Below, piece by piece: positions 34,954-46,753 of a stretch of 64,000 nt of DNA (the first letter of the stretch is position 1; the number at the start of each line of letters is the position of its first letter). A model generated the notes under the pieces. It saw only the letters and a program-made list of their open reading frames with translations, made no database searches and had not been told where the DNA came from. A program made the translations under genes and the position numbers. This stretch comes from Humulus lupulus (Eukaryota; Streptophyta; Magnoliopsida; Rosales; Cannabaceae). The stretch covers positions 74,093,696 to 74,157,695 of the forward strand of contig NC_084801.1 in assembly GCF_963169125.1 (NCBI RefSeq). The letters run 5' to 3'.

Positions 34954-35730
34954 TGTTGACGCGGTTCTTCGGCAACAGGTAATTAAGAGAAGAAGAGAAA
35001 GAGATTAGTACTTAAAATTAGAACCGCCGCAGATATGAAATCTTTGTGAAAAGAACTAGGTGACCTTAAACACGTTTTTAAGTGGTTCGAAGGTTAAAAT
35101 CCTTCTACTCCACTAGTCAATATTATTGATCTTTTCTGGGTAATTGGTTTACAAAATATATAGTTCTTACAAGACTATTTTTTCCAACCCCTATCAATTC
35201 CCAGGGTCTCCATATTTATAGGAGAAGGCACCTGGAAATTGGTAGGGAGGTCATCCCGTGACCTTTCCATTTGTCATATCAAGTCTGTGATATTCATGAT
35301 TAATTCCTAAACCTGACACACAAGTGCGGTCTAATCAGTATGGAAGGAAACAATGGGCCGCACGGCCCAACCCGTCCGTGGGTGTCTGAATACGCACGTT
35401 CCTGCTGCGTGTCCGAGAAGTCAGGGGGATATCGGACACGTGATGGCAGGATTATGCACGTTTATCTTGCGTGTTGACTTCCCATAGGGTCAGAGCTTCC
35501 TGAGAAGCTCGCTGCCGGAACAATCCATAACCTGAGCTGATCCGTCAGTGGTCGCCGGATGTTGTTCCCAGCTCCTGGAACAACAAGAGGGAGCAGGAAA
35601 CTCCATCCCCTCGAGCTAGAAAGGGCCCGTCCTGAAGATAAAGCCTCTGGCCTATGGGAGCCTCGGGCTAAATCATGTTTAGTCCGAGGATCGTCCTGCT
35701 AAACAGCCCGTGGGAAAGCCAGGGCGTACA
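34954..35730 (-). repeat. E2 3' LTR
   Basis: Plus-strand ends TGTTGACGCGG and GGGCGTACA. It contains tatttata at 35213-35220, a minus-strand TATAAATA promoter box. Confidence 0.9.
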
Positions 35731-35744
35731 TCTGCCCCCCAAGC
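35731..35744 (-). other. E2 polypurine tract
   Basis: Minus strand GCTTGGGGGGCAGA directly before the 3' LTR. Confidence 0.8.
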
Positions 35745-35979
35745 TCCTGCTCGTGGTCCATGACGTCAGATATGGGAGACCACAGTAGGAGCTTTTAGAC
35801 TTCTCCCACAACCCTTCGCATTCCATGCTTTTCGCATGCGTCTGATACGTGGAACGCCGTGGGTGGCGACGGTACACTCTACGAGAACCGCATTAAATGG
35901 CCTAGCCTACTGTCCAGCCGTCGTTTCACATTTCGAGTGGAGGGTCTCCCAGGAGCCTTTTACACGTGATCCTCCCTTG

Positions 35980-35988
35980 TATAAAAAG
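35980..35988 (+). promoter_or_regulatory. TATA box of the E2 antisense gene
   Basis: TATAAAAAG within cccttgtataaaaaggggg, outside the LTR and pointing along the antisense gene. A start near 36010-36020 would precede a CT-rich leader (ccttcttttctctctgacc) and a donor, ctgtaagtc, at about 36209. E1 has the equivalent element at 18434-18444. Confidence 0.65.
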
Positions 35989-35999
35989 GGGGCGGTCAT

Positions 36000-36650
36000 C
36001 CCACGCACGGGCCACCTTACGATTCAGAACCTCTCAAATTTCCTTCTTTTCTCTCTGACCTTCCGAAGAACAAAACCCTCATTTCCATTGCTCTCATCTT
36101 CTCCGTTCACGAAGCTTAAGCGTGCGAGTTCCTTCAAGGCCTTGGAGACTACTGTGCCAACGAAGCTCCTACCAGCGCAGCAACCTCGCTCACCATCCAA
36201 CCCTATACTGTAAGTCTTCTGTCCCTGTTTATTTTTGAAAGCATGCCACTGTAGCCTAGGTAAAATTTTTTACTGTAGCCACATCCAGAGGTTTTCTGGG
36301 TCGCGCGGATATGGAGGGTGATGGCCCTTCTTAGATTAGGGCACACTTGCCATGGGACATCGCCTTAGAACATGGGTTCCATGATTCTCTCTTAGGAACA
36401 ATTTCTGGGTAGGATCCTTAGGAACTTTGGGTGCAAAAACCGGGTAGCTTAGGGAATACGCCTTAAAAGCGGTTTTGCCACGCCTTGCCTGTTGAAACTT
36501 TCCCCCCAAGGCAATTTTTTTACTCTGAGCCATCTGACACACAAATTCCGAGTAATCTGGGATCTGTTGAGGACATAGGCGCGTGTTCCTTGGAACGCGT
36601 GGCACCACTCTCCACGGGCTGGGCTTACCCCAGCTCGTGTACTTAATACT
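36000..36650 (+). other. Leader exon and first intron of the E2 antisense gene
   Basis: The leader is from about 36010 to 36209 (donor gtaagtc). The rest shows no protein similarity that I can trust; the true first coding exon is not resolved. Confidence 0.4.
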
Positions 36651-39179
36651 TCCGAGGTGGCTCCTGACGCGTTTTTCGAGGCGGAGAGAATCGTCTCGAA
36701 GATAACCAGCCAGGCAAAGATCACCAAAATCTTCCTTAACCACAACATTCCTCTGGGGAAGACCTCCGTGATCGCCCGACCTGCTGTGGATGGGGAGAGG
36801 AGCTGCATGCCGCTCGACGAGTCGTTCGCGGCCTGGAGCGGGGAACACTTCAAGGCAGGGGCCTTCCTCCCCCTGGATCAGTATTTTGCTGATTTTCTGA
36901 ACTATGTGGGGTTGGCCCCATTTCAGCTCCCCCCCAATTCCTACCGTCTGCTGGCGGGACTGAGGTATTTGTTCCAAAAGCATGAGTGGGAGGTCCCCAC
37001 TCCTGCTGATATCCTATATTTCTTATGCCTCAAAGCCAGCCCGGACTAGCGGGGGCGAGGCGACGGGTTCTATTACTTAACCCGCTTCCCTAACACAACA
37101 GCAGTGATCGAGCTGCCGAGCCATCCAAACGACTTCAAAGACCAGTTTTTTATGTCTACTGGGTTCAAAACTGCGATCATCATTATTTCAACCGCCCTCG
37201 TAAGTAAGCCTCCATTTAGCTCGCCTTTTAACGATTATCTTATTTTAGCTCGTCCCTTATTCCAATTTTGATTTCAACCAACCTTGCAGCCATCTACTCG
37301 AGGACCGAAAAGTCCGTGACCCTCGGGGGTCAATACGATACACTGGCGAACCTGCCCCCCAGTGAGAAAGACTACCGCGTGCTCGTGACGGACGAGGCGA
37401 TGGTATTCTGCAAGCTGATTTTCCCAAATCAGACTTTGAATTTGAAAAGGCCTCGGGGTCCTCCCCCAGCCCGCGACAACAGGCCGATCATCGCGGAGGA
37501 GGTCGCAGATGACGAAGGCGAGGAAGAAGGTGAGGAAGTTCCTCTGGTGAGGAACAGGAAGAGGAGCTTGGAGGTCGCCCAGGGGATGAGCGAGGAGAGG
37601 GCCCAATCCGGAGCAGCCGCGGGTCCTTCCGGTCACGGTAACTCTTACTTATTTAAGAACGTAGATAGGGCCACTGCAAACCCCCGGCTGGTTAGGTTCA
37701 ACCCTAGGCAGCTCGTCCATCGTCACCCAAGGAATCCGAACCTGGACACGCTTCTGCTCCACTGCGTTGACCAGCTCGTGCTGGACAACCAAGAGAGTCG
37801 GCCCAAGGGTACCGTAGTAGTAGATAATACCCTAGCCTTTAGGTCGGCCATTTTTGAGGAGTACGGGACCAATTTACGCACGTGGCCTGCGCTCCAGAGG
37901 GGTGTCTACGCTCCGGGGATTAGGCAGTACGTAGAAGAGTCCAGCCCCGATTCAGAACCGGACCTAGAACCTTCGCCAATTCGTGAGATAATCGTCCTAG
38001 GCTCTTCCAGCTCGGGGGGTAGGGCTCCCTTAGTATTTGCTTTCTTATTGCCTTTATTTCTGTATGATTGCTGATAACCGTGTTTTTTGCTCTTTGGCAG
38101 AAGAGATGTCTCAGCCCGGGAATAGTCTGCGGGGCGTTGTGTTCGGTGGGAATCCCCCAGCGGGGCCGAGGTTAAAGAGGCTTCGCGAGTCCAAGAGCTC
38201 GACCGGGGTCTCCACCAAATCCCCAGCTACGGAGAAGGAGAGAGACCCGCCATCCCAGGTCGCGGGGGCGAACCTCCCTGTCGCCAGGACAGGACTCATG
38301 CATCCGCCACCCCAACGATCTCCACTGGCCGCCCAATACGGGGTAATAGAGGTCGGGAATCTGGCTGCGGCAGCCCCGGACGTGCGTATCCCGGTCGACC
38401 CCCGGGCTCTGGAGAAGATGCCCGAAGCATTCCGGGGTACGGTGTACGAGTCGGCCAGCTACGCCGTTAGCCACTATTACAATATCAGGGAGAAGGAGCT
38501 CCGGGCCATCGAAACAACGAGCCCGGTCCGAGTTATAGAATCTGCTATGGACATGACTTTAACGGTAAAGTTCCCCCTTCTTCTAAGGCTTTGACACTCA
38601 CACGCCGCCTTTCTCCTTCCAGTTTGCTAATTTATCATTCTTTTCTTGCAGGGCATGGCTGCCGCCTATAGAGGCATCGTTAGGACCAAGGCCCAGCTCG
38701 AGGGTTTGGAAGCAGATCGCCAGACTGCCCTCCAGGAGTCTCAGGAGGCGAGAGACGCCCTGGCGGCCTCCAAATCCAAGCTAGAGAAGGTCCGCTCGGA
38801 GAACCAAGAGCTTAAACGCTCCCTGGCCGCATCCGAGCTAGAGAAGCTTCGCTCCGAGAACCTAGAGCTTAAAAAATCCCTGGCCGCATCGCGGGCAGAC
38901 CTTGAGGTGGCGAAGGCCGAAGTCCAGACCTCCCAGGCCGCCCTGAAAGACGAGCGGGTCATGTCGGAGCAGTCCTTACAGGACCTATTCTATCACTGCT
39001 GCTCCCACAATCCGGACGCGGACTTCTCCTTCATGCCGCCGGACCTCTGGGCATTCCTGTTGCCGCGGCTTCAAGCCCGCCTGAATAAGGAGGCTCCTCC
39101 TTCGGAGACTGGAGAGGCTTCTGCCGCGGCAGAACAGGGCGAGACCACGACCTCCAAAGGGCCAGCTGATGGGGCTTAG
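36651..39179 (+). pseudogene. E2 antisense spliced gene: gypsy-type 'putative transposase' and coiled-coil protein
   Basis: Runs opposite to gag-pol. Exon about 36651-37201 has GAFLPLDQYFADFLNYVGLA then APFQLPPNSYRLLAG and EVPTPADILYF, matching the E1 antisense protein. TAG at 37047-37049 interrupts it, with clear similarity continuing after it to STGFKT. Next exon starts about 37287 (acceptor cttgcag) and includes an acidic linker and NPRLVRFNPRQLVHRHP. Then about 38100-38563 (acceptor ggcag, donor gtaaag near 38564) and 38651-39179 (acceptor cttgcag), a coiled coil with SENQELKRSLAASELEKL repeats and an acidic end. Family: 'putative gypsy-type transposase' with plant-mobile-domain-like N-terminus; function unknown. 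One nonsense change (consistent with CAG to TAG) is the only clear lesion. Confidence 0.7.
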
Positions 39180-39339
39180 GATGCTCCTCGTTTACGCACT
39201 TTGAGCATTTTTTTTTTTATTGTAATTCTCTTTTTGTGTGGGGCGTTTCCGCCTCGAGACATCTTGCTCAGCCAGTTTTATATATATACTTGTATGCATT
39301 TGGTCACAATTTATCTTTTTATTTTTATGACTTAGTTCA
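39180..39339. other. E2 spacer after antisense gene
   Basis: T-rich run and AT-rich sequence. Probably the 3' end of the antisense transcript; no defined polyadenylation signal chosen. Confidence 0.4.
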
Positions 39340-40195
39340 AGTTAACATTATTTGTGTCCCGGGCTCTCTAAAGAAGATCCGCGTTCAACAAATTTTAGCT
39401 AACTTCTAAGTTTTCCGACCTGGTTAAGACCAGGAACTTATTTTGAAAAAACTTAGATCGCGTTAACTTTTATCCGTATCCCGGGCTCTTTAAAGAAGAA
39501 CCACGGTCAACAAATTTTAGCTAACTTCTAAGTTTTATGACCTGGTTAAGACCAGGAACTTATTTTGAAAAAACTTAGATCGCGTTACCTTTTATCCGTA
39601 TCCCAGGCTCTTTAAAGAAGAACCACGGTCAACAAATTTTAGCTAACTTCTAAGTTTTATGACCTGGTTAAGACCAGGAACTTATTTTGAAAAAACTTAG
39701 ATCGCGTTAACTTTTATCCGTATCCCGGGCTCTTTAAAGAAGAACCACGGTCAACAAATTTTTGTTAACTTCTAAGTTTTATGACCCGGTTAAGACCAGG
39801 AACTTATTTCGAAAAAACTTAGATCGCGTTAACTTTTATCCGTATCCCGGGCTCTTTAAAGAAGAACCACGGTCAACAAATTTTTGTTAACTTCTAAGTT
39901 TTATGACCCGGTTAAGACCAGGAACTTATTTCGAAAAAACTTAGATCGCGTTTACTTTTATCCGTATCCCGGGCTCTTTAAGAAGAACCACGGTCAACAA
40001 ATTTTTGTTAACTTCTAAGTTTTATGACCCGGTTAAGACCAGGAACTTATTTCGAAAAAACTTAGATCGCGTTAACTTTTATCCGTATCCCGGGCTCTTT
40101 AAAGAAGAACCACGGTCAACAAATTTTTGTTAACTTCTAAGTTTTATGACCCGGTTAAGACCAGGATAGGACTTAGTTTGTGATGACTCTTATCC
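39340..40195. repeat. 122-bp tandem array in E2
   Basis: The landmark cccgggctctttaaag recurs at 39480, 39602, 39724, 39846, 39968 and 40089 (the fifth unit has one base deleted), plus a diverged unit from about 39358. About seven copies, the inner ones almost identical. Each contains ggttaagaccaggaactta, an imperfect dyad (cctggttaagaccagg). It lies between the 3' ends of pol and the antisense gene, the same place as the 70-bp array of E1 but unrelated in sequence. Confidence 0.92.
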
Positions 40196-40371
40196 GTAGA
40201 TAAAAATTAACACCTAAGTCGTTAAGGAGACCTGGATATATCCAGGTACCATATGCCCCCCAAGTAACTGGGAAAGCGCCTTTCGTTGTTACTTTAAAAT
40301 TACCCTTGCAAATGAGAAACATTTGATTTTTATTTATACATGGAAGGTGACCTTCTAGGTCTTACAAATGT

Positions 40372-43300
40372 TTATTGATAATATTTCTTTAGGTGGATTG
40401 CATTCCAAGTCCGCGGGACCGCCCCTCCACCAAGTCGAGCTAATTTATACGTCCCTTCTTTGATGACTTCGATGACCTGGTATGGTCCTTCCCAGCTTGG
40501 TCCCAAAACCCCATCTTTGGGATCTTTCCCAGCCAGGAAAACTCTCCTCAAGACCAAATCGCCGACGCTAAAGGCACCTCTTTTGACCTTAGTGTTGAAG
40601 TAGCGAGTGATTTTCTGTTGATAATGGGCGAGCTGGAGTTGTGAATCCTCTCGCCTCTCATCCATCAAGTCTAAGGAGTGGCATAGGAGCTCGTGGTTCT
40701 TGTCTTGTTCGTAGGACCGGACCCTGTGCGACAGGACCTTCACCTCCACGGGGAGGACCGCTTCACTTCCAAAGGTTAGGGAGAAAGGAGTGTGACCCGT
40801 GGGAGTCCGATGTGAGGTCCTATAGGCCCACAGAACTTGGGGGAGCTGTTCTGGCCAGATCCCCTTTGCCTCATCTAACCTCTTCTTGAGGCTTGCCTTC
40901 AGAGTTTTATTGACAGCTTCGACCTGGCCGTTCGCCTGGGGATAGGCCACGGATGAGAAACTTTTCACAATTCCGTTCTTTTCGCAAAATTCGGTGAACA
41001 GGTCGCTGTCAAATTGAGTGCCATTGTCGGAAACGATCTTTTTGGGTAGGCCGAATCGACAAACGATGCTTTTAACCACGAAGTATAGCACCTTTTTCGA
41101 TGTTATTGTCGCCAACGGCTCTGCTTCGGCCCACTTTGTGAAGTAGTCAATGGCTACCACGGCGTAACGGACCCCGCCCTTTCCGGTGGGCAGGGCGCCT
41201 ATTAGATCTATGCCCCAAATGGCGAAGGGCCAGGGAGACGATATCATTTTTAGCTCGGTCGGGGGTGCTCGTGCAACCGCGGCGAACCGCTGACATTTGT
41301 CGCACTTTTTTACATATGAGATCGAGTCCTTGGACAGAGTCGGCCAGTAAAAACCCTGCCGAAGGATCTTCAAGGCCAGGCTTTGCCCCCCAGTGTGATC
41401 TCCGCAGAATCTGTCATGAACTTCCTGCAGGATGGCCTTCGCCTCACTTGGAAGGACACACCGGAGGAGAGGTAATGAATGCCCACGTCGGTACAACACC
41501 CCCTCGACTAGCGTATATCTCGGAGCTTGATAAAGGACTCGCCGTATGTCGTTGCGCCCTTCGGGTAACTTGCCCTTGACGAGGTACTCAACAATGGGAG
41601 TCATCCAGGTCGGCCTGATGTCAATCACCTCAATATCCGCTCGATCTCCGTCTATGATTGGTTTGTCCAAGAACTCAATTGGCACCAACCCCAGGGTTTC
41701 TGCCTCCCCCGAGGTGGCGAGCTTGGCGAGAGCATCTGCAATGGCGTTCTGCTCCCGAGGTATCTGCTCGATCGACCCTTGCCCAAACGTAGACAATTCA
41801 GATTTTACCTTAGCCAAATAAGAGGCCATCTTGGGACCCCGCGCCTGATACTCGCCTAAGACCTGATTCACCACGAGCTGGGAGTCGCTGAAGCATTGGA
41901 CAGAGCTTGCCTTTAGCTCGCTAGCTATCCTAAGTCCGGCTAACAAGGCCTCGTACTCTGCCTCGTTGTTGGACGCCTTGAACCCGAACCTCAGCGCCGA
42001 ATGGAATCTATGTCCTTCTGGGGATATCAGAATGATTCCGGCCCCGGAGCCGTTCTCGTTAGATGAGCCATCAACGAAGATCCTCCACGATGAGCCTGAG
42101 GATGTGAGCTACTGTGAATCTTCCGATGGGATCTCACGGAATCCCGCGCATTCTGCCACGAAGTCGGCCAAGGCTTGACTTTTTATGGTAGTTCGGGGAG
42201 TATAGAAAATCTCGAACTGACTGAGTTCGACCGCCCACTTTAGCAAGCGTCCCGAGGCTTCAGGCTTTTGCAAAACCTGCCTTAGAGGCTGATCGGTCAT
42301 GACGTGTACAGAGTGGGACTGGAAGTATGGCCTGAGTTTTCGCGAGGCCGTGATTAGGCAGAACGCCAGCTTTTCCATCAACGGGTACCTTGACTCAGCT
42401 CCGAGGAGTCTCTTGCTGATGTAATAAACCGGTTTCTGAGCCTGGTCCTCTTCTCGAACCAGAACGACACTAGCTGCGTCCTCAGTCACGGCCATGTAGA
42501 GGAAAAGAGGTTCTCCTACCCTGGGCTTTGATAGCACAGGTGGCTCAGCTAGGTGCGTTTTTAGGTCGAGGAATGCGCCCTCGCACTCTACTGTCCATTC
42601 GAACTTCTTGTTTCCGCGGGGCAGGTTGTAGAAAGGCAGGCACTTGTCGGTCGATTTGGAAATGAACCGGTTCAGTGCCGCCACCCTTCCTGTGAGGCCT
42701 TGGACATCTTTCCGCGACCTGGGGGATGGAAGCTCGAGAAGTGACCTGATCTTGTCGGGATTTGCCTCGATTCCTCGGGTATTGACTATGAAACCCAAGA
42801 ACTTCCCCGATGCGACACCGAAAGTGCATTTCTGAGGATTGAGCCTCATGCCATATTCTCGCAGTATGTTAAAACATTCTTCCAGGTCGGCGACGTGGTT
42901 GCTGGCAATCTTGGACTTGACAAGCATATCATCGACGTACACTTCCATGTTCTTCCTGATCTGATCCGCGAACATTCTATTTACCAGCCTTTGGTAGGTT
43001 GCCCCGACATTCTTAAGACCGAACGGCATGACCTTATAACAATAGACATTAGTCGGGGTCATAAAGCTGGTATGATCCTGGTCTGCTGGATTCATCGCGA
43101 TCTGATTGTAGCCCGAGTACGCGTCCATGAAGGACATGAGCTCGTGCCCTGCCGTGGCATCCACCAGTTGATCGATCCTCGGCAACGGAAAGCAATCCTT
43201 GGGGCAGGCTTTATTCAGGTCGGAAAAATCAATACAGGTCCGCCACTTGCCATTGGGCTTTGGAACTAACACGGGATTGGCAACCCAAATGGGAAATCTG

Positions 43301-46300
43301 GCTTCGCGGATAAAGCCACATTTTTTGAGCCGGGCTACTTCTTCTTCAAGGGCCTCGGCTCGGGTTGTCCCTAAACGCCTCTGCTTTTGAGACTTTGCAG
43401 GGACGCTTTTGTCTAGGTGGAGCGTGTGCATGATTACGCTCGGACTGATCCCTATCATGTCCTCGTGCGACCATGCGAATACGTCTAGGTTCTTTTTCAG
43501 AAACGCGGTCAGATCCGCCTTTCTTCTATCGCAGAGGTTCTTTCCGAGCTTCACCGTCCGTGAAGGATTTTGTTCATCGATGCCTACCTCCTCGAGATCT
43601 TCAATAGCTTGGAGCTCGGACCTGTCCTCGCCTACTCGGGGGTCAATGTCCTCGCTTAAGGCGACCTTTTCGTCTTCGGAAACCCGAGGTTTTTCAATCT
43701 CAGGGGCCGCCTTGGGTCCCTGCGATTCCTCTTCATCCTGAATGGCCATCGCCACCTGCCCGGGTTTAGATTTTCCCTTCATGGAAATGCTGTAGCATTC
43801 CCTGGCAGCGAGCTGATCACCCTTGATAGTACAGACCCCTGTCGAAGTAGGGAACTTCATGGCGAGGTGCCGGATGGATGTGATAGCTTCGAAAGCAACG
43901 AGCGTTGGTCGGCCCAAAATTGCATTGTAGGCAGCGGAGCAGTCAATGACTACGAATTCGAGCAGTTTGGACACTGTTCGGGACTCATCGCCTAGGGTGA
44001 TCACCAGCTCGATCGTTCCTATCGCTGCTGACCCTGCGCCTGAAAAACCATATAGCATCATCGAGGTTGCCTTTAGCTCGGAGACGGTCAGACCCATTTT
44101 TTCTAAGGTTGAACGGAATAGGAGATTCACCGAGCTCCCATTGTCCACTAACACCCTCCTTACTCTCCGGTTGGCGAGCTGGACTGCTACGACCAAGGGA
44201 TCGTTATGAGGGAATTGGAGATGGCCCGCGTCCTCCTCCGTGAAAGTGACTGGTTGTTTCTCTAATCTTTGTTGTTTTGATTGACGCTGTTCCGGGACGA
44301 ACTCCCCTCCATTGTGGGCCTTCAACTCATTTATGTACCTCTTCTGGGCGCCTCTGCTCGTGCCAGCCATGTGTGGCCCTCCAGAGATGGTGGAAATCTC
44401 TCCCTCGACCACGGGGGGAGGGACGTCCTGATCTACTCGAGGTCCAGGTTGACTGGCTGGGATCTCCGGAGCGGGTCGACCTGTGGGGACCCTGTTCCGC
44501 GAGTATTGCGCCAACGGACCTGCTCGGATGAGAGTCTCGATTTCATCTTTGAGGTGCCTGCAGTCGTCGGTATTGTGCCCGACGTCGTTATGAAAACGGC
44601 AGAATTTGGAAGCGTCTCTCTTTCCCTTAGGGTGCTTTATTGGCTCCGGTCTTTTCCAGGGGACTCGCGTAGCGTTGGCCAGGAAAATATTCTCTCTGGT
44701 TTGGGTGAGCTCGGTATACGCTGTGAACACGGGCTTGAATTTATCCACGGAATTATTCTTCTTTTGACCGTGCTGGACGTTTTCACCATTTCCTTTTCTT
44801 TTGCCGCCACCGGGCTGGTTGCTCTGCGTGACGTCGGGAGTCGCTACTACGATCTCTGTTCCCGCCCCAGCGGGCTTCTCGAGGACCTGGCTGGTCCCCG
44901 CGGCTGAAGCTTCAGCTTCCTCCAAGTTTATCCATTCTTGGGCTCTGTTAAGGAATTCACTAACTGAGCTGACCCCCCTCCTTTGAATATCCTTCCACAG
45001 ATCTCCGCCTACTAGGATCCCGGTCCTCATAGCCATGAGTTTGGAGCTGTCGTCGGCGTCTCTGGCTCGAGCAGCGACATTTGCAAATCTGCTCAAGTAG
45101 GCTTTTAGCGTTTCTCCAGGTTGCTGTCTCACGTTAGCTAGGGAGTCGGCCTGGACCCTGGCGGCCTGAGAGGCGCGGAATGCCCTCTTGAAGTCAGCCG
45201 AAAAGGTCTTCCAGGAGCTGACTGACTGCCTTTTACTTTGTTTGAACCACTGCCTGGCAGGTCCAGTTAGGGTGGAAGGAAAGATCAAGCAACGAAGCTC
45301 TGGCCCGATGTTATGAGCCATCATTAGGGTGTTGAACATCCCTAAGTGGTCAGATGGGTCTCCATCCCCGTTGAACTTTGACAAGTGAGGCATACGAAAG
45401 CCAGAAGGGTATGCCGTTGCTGCTATGTTGGGGGCGAAGAGCTCCATCTCATCCCCTGAATCATATTCGTCTTTTTCTTTCTCTGACAGGAGCTTCTTCA
45501 TCAGCTCCTCCATTTGAGTTAAGCGCTCTAAGGTTTTGTCCTGAGATCCTGGGTTATTCCGGGGCTGTTCAACAGCTCCGGACTCGTTGTACATATTAGG
45601 CGGGTTATTGCCCCTCCTATCTGGAGATAGGTCATTTGGGGCATTCCCGCCATTACGTACTTCGGATCGGACCCCAACTGAGCGGGCCTGGCTACCATCC
45701 CTAACTCGATCCTCTCTGTGAGAGTTGAGGCGATCTCGAAGGTCGCCTCCATGGGTATTATGGTGACTTTGTGCTGAACTTAGTCGCTGTCGCAGGTCTC
45801 CTCCCGAAAGATCACTCCGTGCACTACCGGTCCAGTGACTCCTGCTGGGCAGGCTCGATGTGCATCTTTGGCGGCTCCGACCTGATCCTTCCCCCAGCAC
45901 CCTGCTGCGCCGGGAAGGCCCGGCCGATGGCGGGTCTCTCCTACTATTTATGTAGGTCGGGATGTCTCGGACGGGCTGAGGAGACGGGTATCTGATGGGA
46001 GAAGGAGGATGTCTGACCGGAGAGGCGATCCTAGTGCCGTCTGGACGGACTAAATTTGGTGGGGGCCTCTCGGCCCTGCCAGCTTGATGGTTTCGCGCTG
46101 GGCGATCTGGACGAGGAACTGGACGCTCTTCGGGGACGGGCTGACGTCTCCGGATCTCCTCGTCCCTCCTCTGGGAATTTCTCCTATCTCTTCCGGGTGT
46201 CCTCGAGGAAGGCTGAGAGCTAGGGGTTGATGTCCTAACCGAACGGCTGTACTGCTGCGGTTCGGTCTGAGGCATTTCCCTGAAGTTCGCCTCTTGATGG

Positions 46301-46698
46301 CGTGATGAAGGGGTGGAGTTGGCTGCAGGGAGTCTACCCGAACGGCCATACCTGGATCGATTACTCCGGCGAGACTTAGGAGCCTCGCCTTGCCTCTCTC
46401 CAACGTTACCGTTGGTTGTGAGAGGGGGTAGTCGACTCAGAATATCCTGGATTTGCTGACCAGCTGCTGCTAGCTGGCTCCTCAGCTGAGCGTTCTCCAT
46501 CTCCACCGCAGTGTAATAACATGGATTCGGATTAGGCGGCCGGGGTGCCGAACTACCAGTGTCGTCTTGGCCGGCCGGCTGCTTTCCTGGCCTTTGCTGG
46601 ACTTCAGGAACTTGCTCATCGGGGAGAGCAACATGGCAGGCCTCCTGCCCATCATGTTGTTCTGTCTCGTTGCCATGTTTGGATCGAGTGGTCACCAT
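40372..46698 (-). pseudogene. E2 gag-pol polyprotein, one in-frame TAG
   Basis: Starts at ATG 46698 (MVTTRSKHGNETEQ) and stays in a single frame to the stop at 40372, about 2,100 codons, with a single TAG at 42109-42111. Domains: arginine- and proline-rich gag N-terminus; gag core about residues 430-560; knuckle-like CRFHNDVGHNTDDC near residue 700; protease core [13 protein letters not shown] near 850; RT with FMDAYSGYNQIAM and YVDD at 42928-42939; RNase H ending about 42200; then the TAG; then a second, archaeal-type RNase H (FVDGSSNENGSGAG, NNEAEYEALLAG, FSDSQLVVNQ); integrase with an HHCC region near 41400-41270 and WGIDLIG, VSDNGTQF, NGQVEAV. If the TAG is read as stop, product one is 1,529 residues ending before the second RNase H and integrase. 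Confidence 0.92.
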
Positions 46699-46729
46699 AG
46701 TTGTATGTTTGTGGTAGTACTAATTGGAC

Positions 46730-46753
46730 TTGCTCTCAATGAAAGCACCAAAC
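46730..46753 (-). other. E2 probable primer binding site
   Basis: Minus strand GTTTGGTGCTTTCATTGAGA next to the 5' LTR edge; identical core to E0 and E1. Confidence 0.65.

Noticed and set aside
34954..34960. Helitron as the agent of gene capture at 28107-34953
   Set aside because: Same-strand fragments would fit a Helitron, but I found no CTRR end with a GC-rich hairpin before E2, whereas a CACTA terminus is present on the left. Kept only as an alternative.
39340..40195. CRISPR-like or centromeric satellite array
   Set aside because: Contiguous 122-bp units with no spacers, inside a retrotransposon of a plant; short array, not a megabase satellite.
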